A stretch of 36,034 nt of DNA. It comes from UBA2421 sp964641895. Lineage in GTDB: Bacteria; Planctomycetota; Phycisphaerae; Tepidisphaerales; Tepidisphaeraceae. Location of the stretch: positions 1 to 36,034 of the forward strand of contig CAZXLA010000016.1 in NCBI GenBank assembly GCA_964641895.1, given 5' to 3'. The position numbers and the translations under genes were made by a program. The notes beneath the pieces were generated by a model. The model made no database searches, was not told the origin of the DNA, and saw only the letters and a list, made by a program, of their open reading frames with translations. Of this stretch, positions 7,556 through 14,833 are shown piece after piece; position 1 is the stretch's first letter; every line of letters begins with the position of its first letter.

Positions 7556-7640
7556 TTGCCCGTGATCAGTTGCCGGCAACGGCAATTGGTGATTGATGCA
7601 ACTACTAGCTGGCAATTGGCAACTACTAACTGGCAACTGG
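7554..7640. repeat. heptamer hairpin element, AGTTGCC type, copy 3 (rplE-rpsN spacer)
   Basis: AGTTGCC-type units on the left (CAGTTGCC at 7567-7574) pair with GGCAACTG (7632-7639); TGGCAATTGGCAACT is in heptamer register on the right. The left end contains the rplE stop codon. Confidence 0.83.
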
Positions 7641-7647
7641 AACAGAT

Positions 7648-7917
7648 ATGGCAACCAAAGCCTGGATCAGCAAACAAAAACGTCGCGAGGCGACAGTGAA
7701 GAAGTACGCCGAGGTTCGTCGGCAGCTTAAGAAGGAGCGGAATTTTGCCGCCCTGGCCAAGCTTCCGCGCGATAGTTCGCCGACGCGCAGCCACAACCGC
7801 TGCGAAATAACGGGTCGAAGCAAGGCGGTGCTTCGCAAGTTTAAGGTAAGCCGAATCATGCTCCGCGAGCTGGCGCTGGCGGGCAAGATTCCGGGACTGA
7901 GAAAAGCAAGTTGGTGA
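7648..7917 (+). CDS. rpsN: 30S ribosomal protein S14, zinc-free type
   Basis: An 89-residue S14 with MATKAWISKQKRREATVKKY, KLPRDSSPTRSHNRCEITGR and a C-terminal RIMLRELALAGKIPGLRKASW. It lacks the CxxC zinc motifs of the short S14 form, so it belongs to the longer C-minus type. The weak GGAA before the ATG is part of the repeat element. Confidence 0.96.
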   Translation: MATKAWISKQKRREATVKKYAEVRRQLKKERNFAALAKLPRDSSPTRSHNRCEITGRSKAVLRKFKVSRIMLRELALAGKIPGLRKASW

Positions 7918-7922
7918 ATGGC

Positions 7923-8021
7923 AAGTTGTCAGTTGCCCGTTTCGAGTTGCCCGTGGCGAGTTGCCCGTTGCAACCGCGACAGTGCATAGCTGGCAACGGA
8001 TAACTGGCAACTGGTAACTGG
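7923..8021. repeat. heptamer hairpin element, AGTTGCC type, copy 4 (rpsN-rpsH spacer)
   Basis: The left arm is seven heptamers around AGTTGCC (AGTTGTC, AGTTGCC, CGTTTCG, AGTTGCC, CGTGGCG, AGTTGCC, CGTTGCA). The right arm has AACTGGC/AACTGGT units. It is the longest copy (about 99 bp) and ends 7 nt before the rpsH start. Confidence 0.85.
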
Positions 8022-8028
8022 TTTAGCA

Positions 8029-8430
8029 ATGAATAATCAAGATCCTATCGCGGATATGCTGACGCGAATTCGCAACGCCAACCGGGTCGGCCGGCGCATG
8101 GTGCAGATCCCCAAGAGCAAGATCTGCACCGGTATCGCCCAGGTCCTCAAAGACGAAGGCTATATCTCAGACTTTGATGCCATCGACGACGCGAACAAGC
8201 AAGGTCAGCTTCGCATTATGCTGAAGTACGCCCTCAACGGCGACAAGGTCATTCATGTGATCGACCGCGCCAGCAAGCCCGGCCGCAGGCTTTACAAGGC
8301 CGTGGGCGAACTGCCGCGGATCCTCAACGGCATGGGCATTGTTGTGGTGAGCACGAGCAAAGGCGTGATGAGCGATCGTAGAGCTCGCGAAGCGAACGTC
8401 GGCGGGGAATTGTTGTGCACGGTCAGCTAG
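8029..8430 (+). CDS. rpsH: 30S ribosomal protein S8
   Basis: A 133-residue S8 starting MNNQDPIADMLTRIRNANRVG, with VLKDEGYISDFD and the C-terminal GMGIVVVSTSKGVMSDRRARE signature that contacts 16S helix 21. No SD: the start follows AACTGGTTTAGCA from the hairpin element. In E. coli S8 represses the spc operon by binding its mRNA near rplE; no such site was recognised. Confidence 0.97.
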   Translation: MNNQDPIADMLTRIRNANRVGRRMVQIPKSKICTGIAQVLKDEGYISDFDAIDDANKQGQLRIMLKYALNGDKVIHVIDRASKPGRRLYKAVGELPRILNGMGIVVVSTSKGVMSDRRAREANVGGELLCTVS

Positions 8431-8505
8431 TCGGTCGTTGTGGGTTGCACGTTGAAGGTCGGTTAGACGCCGACTTACAACGACCAACAGACAACAACCA
8501 ACGAA
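8431..8505. repeat. heptamer hairpin element, GTTGTGG type, copy 2 (rpsH-rplF spacer)
   Basis: GGTCGTTGT (8433-8441) is perfectly complementary to ACAACGACC (8477-8485). Heptamers GGGTTGC, ACGTTGA on the left; ACAACAACCAACGAAC on the right. It starts within 2 nt of the rpsH stop. Confidence 0.83.
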
Positions 8506-8515
8506 CAGGTGTCAA

Positions 8516-9079
8516 ATGAGCAGAATTGGAAAAAAACCCGTCCCGATCGGCAAGGCCAAGGTGACCGTCAGCGGCCAAAAGGTGAATGTTGAAGGCCCCA
8601 AGGGCAAGCTTGAACTAAACGTTCATCCGGCCATGAAGGTCGAGTTAAAGGGTACGGAAGTGACCATTGCCCGGCCGGACGATGAGCGGCAGAGCAAGGC
8701 CCTGCACGGCCTGACGCGCGCGCTGTTGGCGAACATGGTCGAAGGCGTGACCAACGGCTACAAGAAAACCCTCGAGCTGCGCGGCGTCGGATACAAGGCC
8801 GAGATGAAGGGCAAGAATCTTGTTTTGTCGGTTGGTTTTGCCAATCAGGTGCCAGTGGTTATTCCCGGAGGCCTGGCGGTGAAGATCGAACCGGGTGCCG
8901 GTGAAATCACCAATAAAATCGTGATCGAAGGCCCGGACAAGCAGGCCGTGGGAAACTTCGCCGCCGAAGTGCGTAAGATTCGCAAACCTGAGCCGTACAA
9001 AGGCAAAGGCGTGCGTTATGAAGGTGAAGCAGTCAAGATCAAGCCGGGCAAGGCGTTCGCCGGCGCAGGTGCGAAGTAG
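8516..9079 (+). CDS. rplF: 50S ribosomal protein L6
   Basis: A 187-residue L6 with SRIGKKPVPIGKAKVTV at the start, the LELRGVGYKAEMKGKNLVLSVG core and a C-terminal IRKPEPYKGKGVRYEGE motif contacting the sarcin-ricin loop region. An AGGTG SD-like stretch lies 5 nt upstream of the ATG. Confidence 0.97.
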   Translation: MSRIGKKPVPIGKAKVTVSGQKVNVEGPKGKLELNVHPAMKVELKGTEVTIARPDDERQSKALHGLTRALLANMVEGVTNGYKKTLELRGVGYKAEMKGKNLVLSVGFANQVPVVIPGGLAVKIEPGAGEITNKIVIEGPDKQAVGNFAAEVRKIRKPEPYKGKGVRYEGEAVKIKPGKAFAGAGAK

Positions 9080-9178
9080 TTTAGTCGCGGTTGGAACAAC
9101 CGTGATGAATGCTGATGATGATGCAATGATTCAACTGCGGTTCCGATTCGCAGCGTAACCGCCAGAGGTTGAGCGACG

Positions 9179-9550
9179 ATGGCAGACAAAAATCGAGAAA
9201 AGAGCGTGCGGCTTCAACGCCGCAAGTACGGCATCCGCAAGAACCTGATGGGCACTTCCGAGCGCCCGCGGCTTTCGGTGTTTCGCAGCGGTAAGCACAT
9301 CACCGCGCAGGTGATTGATGACATGGCCGGCCGCACATTGGCCGCTGCATCAAGTCTGCAGGACGACGTGCGCGGCGACTTGAAGAACGGCGGCAACATC
9401 GCCGCGGCCAAGGTGGTCGGCAAGACCATCGCCACCCGCGCCAAGGCGGCGGGAATTTCGAAAGTGGCGTTCGATCGTGCCGGCCGGCGGTATCACGGCC
9501 GCGTCAAGGCGCTTGCAGACGCCGCTCGTGAAGGTGGTTTGCAGTTTTAA
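9179..9550 (+). CDS. rplR: 50S ribosomal protein L18
   Basis: A 123-residue L18 with RLQRRKYGIRKNLMGTSERPRLSVFRS, a 5S-rRNA-binding N-terminus, and the C-terminal VAFDRAGRRYHGRVKALADAARE. An AGAGG stretch lies upstream. The preceding 99-nt spacer shows no heptamer element, only a short GCGGTTG/CAACCG inverted pair. Confidence 0.97.
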   Translation: MADKNREKSVRLQRRKYGIRKNLMGTSERPRLSVFRSGKHITAQVIDDMAGRTLAAASSLQDDVRGDLKNGGNIAAAKVVGKTIATRAKAAGISKVAFDRAGRRYHGRVKALADAAREGGLQF

Positions 9551-9568
9551 CTGACAAAGAAGCAACGT

Positions 9569-10309
9569 ATGTCCGACCAGACGAATAATCCTGAATCGCA
9601 GAAAACCGAACCGCAACCCCAACAGGCCGCGCCCGAAGCCGCTGCGCCTGAAGCACCGCAGCCCGCAAGCGCGCCGAGCGCCCCACAAGGTCATCGGGGC
9701 GGCGGAGGCAGTGGCGGCGGTGGTGGCCGAGGCGATAGCCGCGGCGGCGGGCGGGGCGGTCGTCAAGGCGGGGGTCGAGGTCGCGGCGGTCCGCGCCGCG
9801 AGGACCGTGACGACGGAACCGGTATTGAGTCGTCGCTCGTCCGCGTTTATCGGTGCGCTAAAGTCGTCAAGGGTGGGCGAACGTTCTCATTCGGCGCGCT
9901 GGTCGTCGCCGGCGATCGCCGCGGCAATGTCGGCATCGGCTACGGCAAGGCCAACGAAGTGCCCAATGCCGTCGAGAAGGCTACCAAAGATGCTCGCAAG
10001 AGCATGATCAAGATCAACCTTAAAGGCACCACCATTCCGCACACGGTTGAAGGCCACAGCGGCGCGAGCAAAGTTGTGCTGGTTCCGGCCCGACCGGGCA
10101 CCGGCGTTACGGCGGGCAAGAGCGTCCGTCCGTGCTGCGAACTGGCCGGCATCACTGATATTCTCACCAAGGCCTACGGCTCAACCAGCCCGAAGAATCT
10201 GGTGAAGGCGACTTTGGCGGCATTGGGCCAGCTTAAGGTTCGCGAACAGGTGGAGACCATTCGAGGCGTGTCGCTCGATAAGAGCGCCGGGGAATTGGCT
10301 TCGGTATAG
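9569..10309 (+). CDS. rpsE: 30S ribosomal protein S5 with long Gly/Arg-rich N-terminal extension
   Basis: A 246-residue S5; typical S5 is about 165. The S5 fold begins near residue 88 (SSLVRVYRCAKVVKGGRTF) with GNVGIGYGKANEVPNAVEKA and the C-terminal GSTSPKNLVKATLAAL. The first 85 residues are disordered-looking: Pro/Ala/Gln-rich to residue 40, then a Gly/Arg run (RGDSRGGGRGGRQGGGRGRG) resembling RGG RNA-binding tails. The ATG lies 18 nt after rplR, preceded by AAGAAG; no later ATG lies before the fold, so the extension should be translated. S5 shapes the mRNA entry site. Confidence 0.95.
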   Translation: MSDQTNNPESQKTEPQPQQAAPEAAAPEAPQPASAPSAPQGHRGGGGSGGGGGRGDSRGGGRGGRQGGGRGRGGPRREDRDDGTGIESSLVRVYRCAKVVKGGRTFSFGALVVAGDRRGNVGIGYGKANEVPNAVEKATKDARKSMIKINLKGTTIPHTVEGHSGASKVVLVPARPGTGVTAGKSVRPCCELAGITDILTKAYGSTSPKNLVKATLAALGQLKVREQVETIRGVSLDKSAGELASV

Positions 10310-10315
10310 GCGGAA

Positions 10316-10398
10316 AGTTGCCAGTGGCCAGTTGCCAGTTGCCAGTGATGGCGCTGCGGCAATGGGTCCTGTCAACGGGCAACTAACGACTGGCAACT
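10316..10398. repeat. heptamer hairpin element, AGTTGCC type, copy 5 (rpsE-rplO spacer)
   Basis: AGTTGCCAGT (10316-10325) pairs perfectly with ACTGGCAACT (10389-10398). Inner right-arm heptamers read TCAACGG-GCAACTA-ACGACTG-GCAACTG. It ends 3 nt before the rplO ATG. The spacer is where rpmD (L30) would normally be. Confidence 0.9.
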
Positions 10399-10401
10399 GT
10401 C

Positions 10402-10962
10402 ATGAGCATGCAACACGTCATCACGTCCGCGGTCAAACGGTACAAGCGCCATCAGCGCAAAGGCCGGGGTGACTCCAGCGGGCGAGGTAAGACCTCCGGC
10501 CGCGGAACCAAGGGTTCCGGCGCCCGCGTCGGCACTTACATTCGCCGGGGCTATGAAGGCGGACAGACTGAAATCTACCGCCGGTTTCCCAAGCGAGGTT
10601 TCAGCAACTTCAAGTTCGAGCGCAAGTTTCATGTGGTAAACCTCGTCGACCTTGATGGGTTTGACTCTGGTTCAACCGTCGATCATGCGGCGCTGAAGGA
10701 AAAGGGGCTTGTCCCCGACGCCAAGCAGCCGGTCAAGATCCTGGGAAATGGTACGCTCACCAAAAAACTGACCGTCGTTGCCGGGTGGTACAGCAAGAGC
10801 GCGCACGACGCGATCACCCGCGCGGGCGGCGAGGCTCAGAATGCCAAAGGCGAACCGTTCGCATTCCCCAAGCCGAAGAAAAAATTCGTCCTGCGGGAAA
10901 AGGTTGCCAAGAAGAAGGTCGCCGACGACGCGCCCGTGGAAGCTGAAAAGAAGGCTGAATAG
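10402..10962 (+). CDS. rplO: 50S ribosomal protein L15
   Basis: A 186-residue L15 (usually about 145) with the glycine-rich RKGRGDSSGRGKTSGRGTKG N-terminus and GYEGGQTEIYRRFPKRGF. The C-terminal 40 residues form a Lys/Ala/Glu-rich tail (KFVLREKVAKKKVADD onwards) beyond the fold. No SD; the hairpin element abuts the start. An ATG two codons later is equally possible. Confidence 0.95.
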   Translation: MSMQHVITSAVKRYKRHQRKGRGDSSGRGKTSGRGTKGSGARVGTYIRRGYEGGQTEIYRRFPKRGFSNFKFERKFHVVNLVDLDGFDSGSTVDHAALKEKGLVPDAKQPVKILGNGTLTKKLTVVAGWYSKSAHDAITRAGGEAQNAKGEPFAFPKPKKKFVLREKVAKKKVADDAPVEAEKKAE

Positions 10963-11060
10963 CCGTGGGTCGATTGTAGTTTGTCAGGTGGTGGGTTGTA
11001 GGTTGTGGGTTGTGGGTTGGTCGAGTAAACCAACATCCGACCGCCGACCCACAACCCACG
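10963..11060. repeat. heptamer hairpin element, GTTGTGG type, copy 3 (rplO-secY spacer)
   Basis: Clean heptamer register on the left: GGGTTGT-AGGTTGT-GGGTTGT-GGGTTGG. GTGGGTCG (10965-10972) pairs with CGACCCAC (11045-11052), and GTGGGTTG units with CAACCCAC (11052-11059). It ends 6 nt before the secY ATG. Confidence 0.88.
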
Positions 11061-11066
11061 TTTCAT

Positions 11067-12470
11067 ATGGTTAAGACATTCATCAACATCTTCAAAGTCC
11101 CCGAACTCCGCAACAAAGTGCTGTTCACTTTTTTCATGCTGGCGATTTACCGCATCGGCTACCATGTGCCGCTTCCGGGCGTCGATCAGGACGCGTTCGC
11201 GAAGATGGCCGAGTCGGCGGCGCAGGACAACTCGGCGGCGGGGCGGCTGGCTTCGTACGTTTCAATCTTTTCCGGCGGCAATCTCAGCCAATCGACCATT
11301 TTCGGCCTGGGCGTGATGCCATACATCTCGGCGTCTATCATTTTTCAGTTGCTCACGACCGTTGTTCCTTTACTCGAAAAATTGAAGAAGGAAGGCGAAA
11401 CCGGCCAGCGCAAAATTCAGGAGTGGACGCGTTACGTCACCGTGCCGCTGGCGCTGGTGCAGGCGATCTTCTGGCTGAGCTACATGCACAACTCATCGCC
11501 GTCACTGGTGCAGCCGACGTTCGCGCACAGCGCCAGCTTCTGGATTCTCGGCACCGCCGCCCTGACCGCAGGCAGCGTGTTTCTAATGTGGCTGGGCGAG
11601 CAGATTGACGAATACGGGCTGGGCAACGGGGTGTCGCTCATTATCCTGGCGGGCATCGTCTGCCGTATGCCGGCGGCGATTACTGAACTGATCAACCTGA
11701 GCAACCTTTCCGGCCCGCCGGATGCTTCCAAACCTATCGGCGTCGGGCAGATTCTGTTCCTCCTCACTTCGTTCATTGCAGTCGTTGCCGGATCAATCCT
11801 GGTGACGCAGGCGCAGCGCCGCATTCCGATTCAGCAAGCCAAGCACACCCGCGGCCGCAAGGTTTACGGCGGGCAGAAGCAGTACCTGCCGCTGCGCGTA
11901 AACCACGGCGGGGTGATGCCGATTATCTTCGCACAATCGCTCATGCTGTTCCCGGGCGTCTTGTTCGGCTGGCTGCACGGTGTCGTGAACGCCGGCGGCG
12001 TGGCGACGAACCCTTTTGGCTCGATCATCTCCTTCCTCAACACCGAGTTCGCCCGCGGCGCGTTCGTGTACATCATTACTGAAGTGGCCATGATCTACTT
12101 CTTCGCCTACTTCTGGACGACGGTTCAATTCCAGCCGAAAGAAATGGCCAAGCAGCTCAAGGACTACGGCAGCTTTATCCCGGGTTTGCGTCCGGGCAAG
12201 CGCACGGCCGACTACCTCGAGCGCCTCATGATGCGAATGACATTCGTCGGCGCCGCGTTCCTGTGCGTCATCGCCGTCGTGCCCACCGCCATCAGCACCT
12301 GGATGAACATTCCATACACCATCACGGCCTTCCTCGGCGGCACGGGGTTGCTGATTGTGGTGAGCGTGGCGCTGGACATGGTTCAACGCATCGAGGCCAA
12401 CTTGCTCATGCGAAACTACGGCGGCTTCCTGGGTGAGGGCGGAAAGAGGATCAAGGGAAGGCAAGGTTAG
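11067..12470 (+). CDS. secY: Sec translocon channel subunit SecY
   Basis: A 467-residue SecY starting MVKTFINIFKVPELRNK; a GTG 57 nt upstream would only add translated repeat sequence. It shows YRIGYHVPLPGVD before the plug region, GVMPYISASIIFQLLT, the GLGNGVSLIILAGI motif, QRRIPIQ in the large cytoplasmic loop and LPLRVNHGGVMPIIFA. Ten membrane helices are expected. The distal position after rplO is standard. The stop TAG forms part of the TTAGTTGCC that starts the next element. Confidence 0.97.
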   Translation: MVKTFINIFKVPELRNKVLFTFFMLAIYRIGYHVPLPGVDQDAFAKMAESAAQDNSAAGRLASYVSIFSGGNLSQSTIFGLGVMPYISASIIFQLLTTVVPLLEKLKKEGETGQRKIQEWTRYVTVPLALVQAIFWLSYMHNSSPSLVQPTFAHSASFWILGTAALTAGSVFLMWLGEQIDEYGLGNGVSLIILAGIVCRMPAAITELINLSNLSGPPDASKPIGVGQILFLLTSFIAVVAGSILVTQAQRRIPIQQAKHTRGRKVYGGQKQYLPLRVNHGGVMPIIFAQSLMLFPGVLFGWLHGVVNAGGVATNPFGSIISFLNTEFARGAFVYIITEVAMIYFFAYFWTTVQFQPKEMAKQLKDYGSFIPGLRPGKRTADYLERLMMRMTFVGAAFLCVIAVVPTAISTWMNIPYTITAFLGGTGLLIVVSVALDMVQRIEANLLMRNYGGFLGEGGKRIKGRQG

Positions 12471-12560
12471 TTGCCGGATTCCAGTTGCCGGTTGCCAGTG
12501 CTGTGCGGCTGAAATGAAGGGTGTCTTTCTGGCAACGGATCACTAACCACTGGCAACTGT
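12469..12560. repeat. heptamer hairpin element, AGTTGCC type, copy 6 (secY-map spacer)
   Basis: CAGTTGCC (12482-12489) pairs with GGCAACTG (12552-12559); further TTGCCGG, GGTTGCCAGT and CTGGCAACGG units. The left end overlaps the secY stop codon and the right end is 4 nt before the map start. Confidence 0.87.
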
Positions 12561-12564
12561 TTCG

Positions 12565-13359
12565 ATGCCGATCATTCTTAAAACCCGCCGCGAAATTGAG
12601 ATGATGCGGCGAGCCGGTCAGATCGGTTGTGAAATTCTTGCCGCGATGCGCGAAGCCGTTCGTATTGGGGTGACGACTTTCGAGCTGAACGAGATCGGTC
12701 GCGAAATGCTGGCATCGCGGGGCGCGATCGGCATGAGCAAGAATTATCCGTCCTACACCCCCGGCGAAGGCTATCCCGCCGAGACGTGCGTCAGTATCAA
12801 TGAGGAAGTCGTCCACGGCATTCCCAGCCCGCGGCAGTTGAAGGAAGGGGACATTGTCACGCTCGATCTGGCTCTGCGTGTCGACGGCTATTGCGCGGAT
12901 ACGGCGACGACCGTTCCCGTCGGAAGAGTAAGCGACAAAGTGAACAAGCTGCTGAACGTCACGCGCGACACGCTGGCGATCGGCATCAAACAGATCAAAC
13001 CCGGGCGCAAGTGGACCGACATCGCCCGGCTGATGCAATACAACGTGGAGAGCAATGGCTTCAACGTGGTGCGAGAATTTGTAGGCCACGGCGTGGGTCG
13101 GAGCATGCACGAAGACCCGAAAGTCCCCAACTTTGTGACCGCCGAGCAGTTGAAGGGCGATTTTAAGCTTCGGGCCGGGATGACTTTTGCGGTCGAGCCG
13201 ATGGTGGTCATCGGCCGGCGCGATGTGCACCAATTGCCCGACGGCTGGACCATCGTCACCGAAGACGGCCTGCCAGCGGCGCATTTTGAGCATACGATCG
13301 CCGTAACCGACGCCGGGGCCGACATTTTGACCGACGGACGCGCGCCGTGGGGTCTGTAA
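12565..13359 (+). CDS. map: type I methionine aminopeptidase
   Basis: A 264-residue MetAP that removes N-terminal methionine from nascent proteins. The dinuclear metal site and catalytic histidine are all visible by alignment to the E. coli enzyme: H84 (EVVHGIP), D101 and D112 (TLDLAL, GYCADTA), H175 (GHGVGRSMHE), E211 (FAVEPM) and E242 (FEHTIAV). Type I, as it has neither the type II insert nor an N-terminal zinc finger. adk, often between secY and map, is missing. No SD precedes the ATG. Confidence 0.96.
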   Translation: MPIILKTRREIEMMRRAGQIGCEILAAMREAVRIGVTTFELNEIGREMLASRGAIGMSKNYPSYTPGEGYPAETCVSINEEVVHGIPSPRQLKEGDIVTLDLALRVDGYCADTATTVPVGRVSDKVNKLLNVTRDTLAIGIKQIKPGRKWTDIARLMQYNVESNGFNVVREFVGHGVGRSMHEDPKVPNFVTAEQLKGDFKLRAGMTFAVEPMVVIGRRDVHQLPDGWTIVTEDGLPAAHFEHTIAVTDAGADILTDGRAPWGL

Positions 13360-13440
13360 GGCTTCGAAATTGGCTGAATATTGCCGATGTCCCGTCGAAA
13401 ACCGCGATTTCGGGCGTTCAATTGATAATGGTTCTTCGGC

Positions 13441-13480
13441 AATTGGAATTCAAAAGCATTTTTTGCTACAATTTCCAATT
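13441..13480 (+). promoter_or_regulatory. promoter for the rpmJ-rplQ (alpha) block, flanked by an inverted repeat
   Basis: TTGGAA (13443-13448), 18 nt, TACAAT (13467-13472): a near-consensus -10 in an AT-rich island. The inverted repeat AATTGGAA (13441-13448) / TTCCAATT (13473-13480) brackets it and could be an operator or hairpin. It lies about 70 nt before rpmJ, in the only long spacer of the operon without a heptamer element. Confidence 0.55.
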
Positions 13481-13541
13481 CCCCGCTCCGAAGCAGATCC
13501 ATCGGATCAAACGGATCGTGGAACTTCGATGAGGTGTGAAC

Positions 13542-13655
13542 ATGAAAGTAAGAGCAAGCGTTCGGCGAATTTGCGAAAACTGCAAGGTCGTCCGCCGCAA
13601 AGGCGTCGTGCGGATCATCTGCACGAATGTCAAACACAAACAGAAGCAAGGATAA
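13542..13655 (+). CDS. rpmJ: 50S ribosomal protein L36, zinc-binding type
   Basis: A 37-residue L36 (MKVRASVRRICENCKVVRRK at the N-terminus). The zinc ligands of the C-plus form are complete: C11, C14, C27 and H32. A GAGGTG SD lies 5 nt before the ATG. It leads the alpha block before rpsM, as in many bacteria, but infA, which commonly lies just upstream, is not present. Confidence 0.96.
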   Translation: MKVRASVRRICENCKVVRRKGVVRIICTNVKHKQKQG

Positions 13656-13659
13656 GTGA

Positions 13660-13734
13660 GCGGATGGCGGATCGCGGATAGCGAATAGAAGAGACTTCTA
13701 TCGGCTATCAGCTATCGGCTAACGGCTCTTCAAT
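13660..13734. repeat. heptamer hairpin element, GATAGCS type, copy 2 (rpmJ-rpsM spacer)
   Basis: Units GCGGATG-GCGGATC-GCGGATA-GCGAATA on the left and TATCGGC/TATCAGC/TATCGGC/TAACGGC on the right. ATAGAAG (13685-13691) pairs with CTTCTAT (13695-13701) at the hairpin tip. Right-arm bases match those of the rplW-rplB copy (CTAACGGCTCTT in both). Confidence 0.83.
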
Positions 13735-13744
13735 TGGAGCAACA

Positions 13745-14131
13745 ATGCCCCGTATCGCAGGTATCGATATTCCGCCGGATAAGAAAATTAAGATCAGCCT
13801 TCGCTATTTGTTCGGCGTCGGCCCGTCGAACGCGATGGTGATTTTGAAGGAAGCCGGGATCGACCCGGAACGCCGCGCCAAAGACTTAACCGAAGACGAG
13901 ATCGCCAAGATCATCGGTATCCTGGATAAGGATATCCTGGTTGAAGGCGCGCTTCGACGGTCGATTCAGCAGAACGTTGCGCGCCTTCGCGAAATCGGCA
14001 GCTATCGTGGCACCCGTCACCGCCGCGGCCTGCCCACTCGCGGTCAGCGCACGCGATCCAACGCTCGCACGCGCAAAGGCCCGCGAAAGACCGTGGCCGG
14101 CAAGAAGGGCGTCAAAGAATTAGGTAAGTGA
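13745..14131 (+). CDS. rpsM: 30S ribosomal protein S13
   Basis: A 128-residue S13 starting MPRIAGIDIPPDKKIKISL, with RRSIQQNVARLREIGSYRG and the conserved RGLPTRGQRTRSNARTRKGP tail contacting P-site tRNA. A TTGGAG SD lies 6 nt upstream. Confidence 0.97.
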   Translation: MPRIAGIDIPPDKKIKISLRYLFGVGPSNAMVILKEAGIDPERRAKDLTEDEIAKIIGILDKDILVEGALRRSIQQNVARLREIGSYRGTRHRRGLPTRGQRTRSNARTRKGPRKTVAGKKGVKELGK

Positions 14132-14132
14132 G

Positions 14133-14190
14133 TGATTGAGTTGTGGAGTGGTGGCGTAACGGTTCAACCACTCGACGACTCCACCACTCC
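14133..14190. repeat. heptamer hairpin element, GAGTGGTG type, copy 1 (rpsM-rpsK spacer)
   Basis: GGAGTGGTGG (14145-14154) pairs perfectly with CCACCACTCC (14181-14190). Units TGAGTGA-TTGAGTT-GTGGAGT-GGTGGCG on the left overlap the rpsM stop; ACCACTC-GACGACT-CCACCAC on the right. Confidence 0.83.
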
Positions 14191-14252
14191 GACACTGTTT
14201 GAACAACGCGGGTACGGCGTAGCTCCGGATGATCCGCAGGAGATTTTGAATC

Positions 14253-14663
14253 ATGGCAGATGCAGGAAAACCAGCCACTGGCGCGAAAGCCGGTGTGAAG
14301 AAAAAAGTCCGCAAGGGCGTCACCAAGGGCATCGTGTACGTCAAGTCGACGTTCAACAACACGATGATCACCATCACCGACACCAACGGCGAAACCATTT
14401 CGTGGGCCAGCGCCGGAACGGTCGGCTTCAAGGGCGCGCGAAAAAGTACGCCCTTTGCAGCAGGTCGCGCCGCTGAAAAGGCCGCGAACGAAGCGAAAAA
14501 GCACGGGATGATCGAAGTCGATGTGAAGGTGAAAGGCCCCGGCGCCGGCCGCGAGCAGGCGATTCTTAACCTGCAAAATGCGGGCTTGAAAATCAGCGGC
14601 ATTGAGGATGTCACGCCGCTGCCGCACAACGGCTGCCGCCCGCCGAAGAAGCGGCGCGTCTAG
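14253..14663 (+). CDS. rpsK: 30S ribosomal protein S11
   Basis: A 136-residue S11 with GIVYVKSTFNNTMITITDTNG, SAGTVGFKGARKSTPFAAG and the C-terminal ISGIEDVTPLPHNGCRPPKKRRV. An AGGAG SD lies 10 nt before the ATG. rpsD (S4), which usually follows, is absent. Confidence 0.97.
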   Translation: MADAGKPATGAKAGVKKKVRKGVTKGIVYVKSTFNNTMITITDTNGETISWASAGTVGFKGARKSTPFAAGRAAEKAANEAKKHGMIEVDVKVKGPGAGREQAILNLQNAGLKISGIEDVTPLPHNGCRPPKKRRV

Positions 14664-14667
14664 CAGC

Positions 14668-14714
14668 AGTGGCGGAGTGATCGAGTGATCGAGCGGTTGA
14701 ATCACTCCACCACT
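14668..14714. repeat. hairpin element, GAGTGGTG type, copy 2 (rpsK-rpoA spacer)
   Basis: AGTGGCGGAGTGAT (14668-14681) pairs with ATCACTCCACCACT (14701-14714) with a single mismatch. The middle GAGTGATC units are 8 nt apart, so the register is less regular than in other copies. A second small hairpin, GTCCTC/GAGGAC (14773-14790), follows before rpoA. Confidence 0.75.
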
Positions 14715-14833
14715 CAACAATTTAATAACAGCATTTTGAGCGCTTCGTAGCAGCGAGGCTGGCGTACAGATGGTCCTCAACGTCGAGGACGGGAACTGCC
14801 GGCAATCTGGAGACGAAGCGAGGAGATTAAGTT

